This document shows, piece by piece, positions 61,929 to 64,000 of a stretch of 64,000 bases of DNA (position 1 is its first letter; each line of letters opens with the position of its first letter). A program made the translations under genes and the position numbers. Source of the stretch: Marinomonas alcarazii (GTDB taxonomy: Bacteria > Pseudomonadota > Gammaproteobacteria > Pseudomonadales > Marinomonadaceae). Under the pieces are notes generated by a model. The model worked only from the letters and a program-made list of their open reading frames with translations, did no database searches and was not told the origin of the DNA. The stretch is taken from positions 824,234-888,233 of the forward strand of contig NZ_QKLW01000001.1 in assembly GCF_003208215.1 (NCBI RefSeq). The letters run 5' to 3'.

Positions 61929-62846
61929 GTGAGCTCAAAAAAAGGGACAGTTGCGCTTGTTTTAGGGAGTGGTGCCGCTCGAGGTCACGCGCATATTGGT
62001 GTAATTCAGGCTTTCGAAGAGCGTGGATATGAGATTATTAGCATTTCTGGTTGTTCAATAGGTGCGATAGTCGGTGGTGTGTATGCAGCTGGTAAATTAT
62101 CCGAATATCGTGAGTGGGCAGAGTCTCTAGATCGGATGAATGTTCTGCGCTTGTTAGATATGTCACTTCTAAAAGGCGGCTATGTAAAAGGCGATCGATT
62201 TTTTGAGAAAATTCAGGAAATCATTGCAACGCCAACTATTGAATCGCTACCCATAGATTACACCTCTGTTGCTGTTGATTTACTCAATCAAAAGGAATTT
62301 TGGTTCCAAAGAGGGGACTTAATCAGCGCTATGCGGGCATCTTCGGCGATACCATCGCTTGTTTCTCCTGTGGAGTTTAATGGCAGGATGTATGTTGATG
62401 GCGGCGTATTAAACCCTTTGCCTATTATTCCTGCTGTACCAGCTGGTGCAGATTATATCGTCGCCGTGGATCTTAATGGCCCCGCGGAAGCGTTGTTGGA
62501 TAAAGAATCTCAGACAGCCGCGACAGGGCCTGCCTGGTGGCATAGCACAAAAGACTTTTTTGCGAAGGGGAAAGAGTCTGATAAGGCTAAATACTCCCCA
62601 GAAAGCTGGGGACGTTTGCAGACGATCAATATGATGTTTGAAACAATGCAAGAGTCGTTAACTCAGTACAAGTTGGCAGGCTATCCGCCAGACTTGTTGA
62701 TTTCAATTCCAAAAGACATCTCTGGCTTTTATGAGTTTTGGCGGGCCAAAGAATTGATTGAATTCGGTTATGACGTCACTTTAAACGCTATTGATGGTCT
62801 TGAATCACCAGTGTCCAGCTATCATTCATTTCCTAAAGGCTATTAA
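61929..62846 (+). CDS. Patatin-like phospholipase (RssA-like)
   Basis: A 305-residue patatin-fold serine acyl hydrolase. GTG 61929 is chosen because AGGTGG lies 5 bases before it; a GTG at 61920 abuts the preceding stop. The oxyanion motif is LGSGAARGHAH, the nucleophile sits in ISGCSIGAIVGG (G-x-S-x-G), and the catalytic aspartate is in MYVDGGVLNP. No signal peptide, so cytoplasmic or inner-membrane face. The C-terminal part (about 205-300) resembles RssA. It converges on the maf-like gene with a 4-base overlap. Confidence 0.93.
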   Translation: MSSKKGTVALVLGSGAARGHAHIGVIQAFEERGYEIISISGCSIGAIVGGVYAAGKLSEYREWAESLDRMNVLRLLDMSLLKGGYVKGDRFFEKIQEIIATPTIESLPIDYTSVAVDLLNQKEFWFQRGDLISAMRASSAIPSLVSPVEFNGRMYVDGGVLNPLPIIPAVPAGADYIVAVDLNGPAEALLDKESQTAATGPAWWHSTKDFFAKGKESDKAKYSPESWGRLQTINMMFETMQESLTQYKLAGYPPDLLISIPKDISGFYEFWRAKELIEFGYDVTLNAIDGLESPVSSYHSFPKGY

Positions 62847-63445
62847 GAAAGCGGGTTGACACCTGAGTTCCTAAGAAACTTAGACAGCATAATAAGGGGG
62901 AGGCCGATGAGACTAGTCGGATCATCCCCTTCCATTTTATCAAACAAACACACTCCTAATCCCTCGCACTTAAAACTACCTGCACAGTCTAGAGGCTGCT
63001 CGATGGCAACATAGTTGCTGATTTCCTGATGAGTCAACTGCCGGAAGTAAACATGGAACTCATTTAGCTCGTATTGGTATGTCTGGCTTTCTTGGTCGAA
63101 AAGACAGAGCCCAGTTAAAAAGCTCACTTTTTGTCCGCTGAATGAGGCTAGCTGCTTTATTGCGTTTGCTTGCGTATGGGGTTTGCCTAAAATAGTAGAA
63201 TTCAGTACAGCGACTTGGTCAGATGCAATAATCAAAGCATCATTAGTTAGGCCTTTTGTCATACGCTCTTGGTGTACGGCTTTTGCTTTTGCGATTGTAA
63301 GGCGTTGAACAAGGTTTTGTGCGGATTCTTCGCTAAGTGGGCTTTCATCTATGTTTGGAGAGTGGCTATCAAAAGGCAGATTTAGCCTCTCTAAAAGTGC
63401 CTTACGATAAGGTGAAGAAGAACCTAAAATAATTTTTTTTTGCAT
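62843..63445 (-). CDS. yceF: Maf-like nucleoside triphosphate pyrophosphatase, YceF type (7-methyl-GTP)
   Basis: Maf-family house-cleaning pyrophosphatase of 200 residues. The N-terminus ILGSSSPYRKALLERLNLPF is the family nucleotide loop; IIASDQVAVLN holds the catalytic aspartate. LDCAGSFKCEGLG aligns with the YceF branch that prefers 7-methyl-GTP. The location just upstream and divergent from yceD matches E. coli, where yceF and yceD are neighbours. The stop overlaps the convergent patatin gene by 4 bases. Confidence 0.93.
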   Translation of the reverse strand: MQKKIILGSSSPYRKALLERLNLPFDSHSPNIDESPLSEESAQNLVQRLTIAKAKAVHQERMTKGLTNDALIIASDQVAVLNSTILGKPHTQANAIKQLASFSGQKVSFLTGLCLFDQESQTYQYELNEFHVYFRQLTHQEISNYVAIEQPLDCAGSFKCEGLGVCLFDKMEGDDPTSLIGLPLIMLSKFLRNSGVNPLS

Positions 63446-63582
63446 TGTTTCTTGGCCGTTTTGTTCTGGTTTGTCGACATTTTACTTTTTTTCTCTTTGA
63501 AAAGCTTAATTTTCTAAAAAAAGCCGCTTTAACGGCACTTAGACTTTGACAAAGAGGGTGCTTGGCAATATTATTCCCCGCC

Positions 63583-64000
63583 ATGTTGAATGACTCATTA
63601 CCTAAATATTTTGACCCACGAAAGTACGCTCATAACGAGATGTCCTTTGAAGGGAACGTGCCCCTCAATCAATTTGAGGAGCTTTGTGCTATATTAGCCT
63701 CTGATGAGGGTAATGCATTTATTCATCTAGACTTTAGAGTTGATGAGGATAGGCGTTATATTGCTACCGGATCATTAAAGGCTCAAGTGCAAGTTGTTTG
63801 TCAACGTTGCATGGGAGCTGTTTCACATGATCTGGCGTTAGATTTGTCGCTTGGTTTTGTCTATGACGAAGATCATGCTAAGAATCTACCGAACAGTTAC
63901 GATCCTGTTGTCATGACCGATGGTGAAGTAATTTTAGCAGATATGGTAGAGCAAGAAATTATACTTGCCTTACCAATTGTCGCTTATCACGAAGAAAGTG
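63583..64000 (+). CDS. yceD: YceD (DUF177) 23S rRNA accumulation protein, partial
   Basis: Open from ATG 63583 to the window end (139 codons), so truncated on the right. The sequence LPKYFDPRKYA at the start and LKAQVQVVCQRCMGAV, with the C-x2-C pair, are YceD signatures. YceD, conserved upstream of rpmF (L32), is needed for normal 23S rRNA levels. The start has no strong ribosome site. The next gene outside the window is expected to be rpmF. The divergent gap to yceF is 137 bases. Confidence 0.92.
   Translation, partial: MLNDSLPKYFDPRKYAHNEMSFEGNVPLNQFEELCAILASDEGNAFIHLDFRVDEDRRYIATGSLKAQVQVVCQRCMGAVSHDLALDLSLGFVYDEDHAKNLPNSYDPVVMTDGEVILADMVEQEIILALPIVAYHEES

Noticed and set aside
1..64000. 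CRISPR arrays, rRNA, tRNA and insertion sequences across the window.
   Set aside because: No regularly spaced repeats, rRNA conserved blocks, tRNA cloverleafs or transposase genes were recognised by reading; short RNAs could still have been missed.

Overview
The window is an ordinary-looking chromosomal stretch of a marine gammaproteobacterium. The gene set (efpL, trmJ, moaCDE, bepA/tusA/perM, leuCDB-asd, queC/queE, miaE, topA with its DUF6586 partner, lexA/dinG, gpsA-DUF4389-sixA) fits Oceanospirillales/Pseudomonadales, and Marinomonas or a close relative is my best guess. That is inferred from gene content and moderate GC, not from a search. No rRNA, tRNA, CRISPR array or insertion sequence was recognised. 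The first and last genes are cut by the window edges.

Layout. 1-3645 (-): a solute-acid catabolic operon made of an enolase-superfamily dehydratase, a family-5 solute-binding protein and a DppB-like permease (partial), with a GntR-like dyad upstream. 4051-7031 (-): a secreted class 3 lipase and a chemoreceptor. 7390-12729: MarC, an acidic orphan, an M14 carboxypeptidase, the EF-P paralogue efpL, trmJ, and an unusual J-domain/membrane/SH3 protein. 12784-15310 (-): a 7TM-sensor/GGDEF/EAL cyclic-di-GMP gene split in two by an exact 19-bp tandem duplication. 15464-16643: moaCDE. 16714-17961: a lone, intact tyrosine recombinase. 18293-18888: two tandem paralogous small exported proteins. 18945-21720: bepA divergent from tusA-like and perM-like genes. 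21807-24774: an alpha-glucosidase and an HcaT-like MFS transporter. 24780-30148: a LysR regulator divergent from leuC-leuD-leuB-asd.

30228-31730 holds the most interesting unit. A SatD-family protein, whose N-terminal half carries class III nucleotidyl-cyclase-like motifs including both metal aspartates and whose C-terminus looks like a helix-turn-helix, overlaps a DUF3307 membrane protein gene. Three 18-bp palindromes spaced exactly 28 bp apart precede it. This reads as a self-regulated sensor-plus-membrane-effector cassette of unknown function. Next come hpf/raiA, an AcnB of the long (about 930-residue) type that may be of Bacteroidota origin, and a transmembrane pseudokinase fused to a formylglycine-generating-enzyme-like domain.

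37739-47119: miaE, lpxH, ppiB, queE, queC, a MarR-GNAT fusion translationally coupled to azlCD, glnS and cysS. 47202-53254: a UspA protein, two membrane-anchored unknowns, topA with two small followers, and lexA, with two SOS boxes in the lexA-dinG divergent gap. 53324-64000: dinG, an RhlB-like helicase, selO, then the gpsA-DUF4389-sixA-hydrolase-DUF4892-patatin run, a convergent Maf/YceF gene, and the start of yceD.
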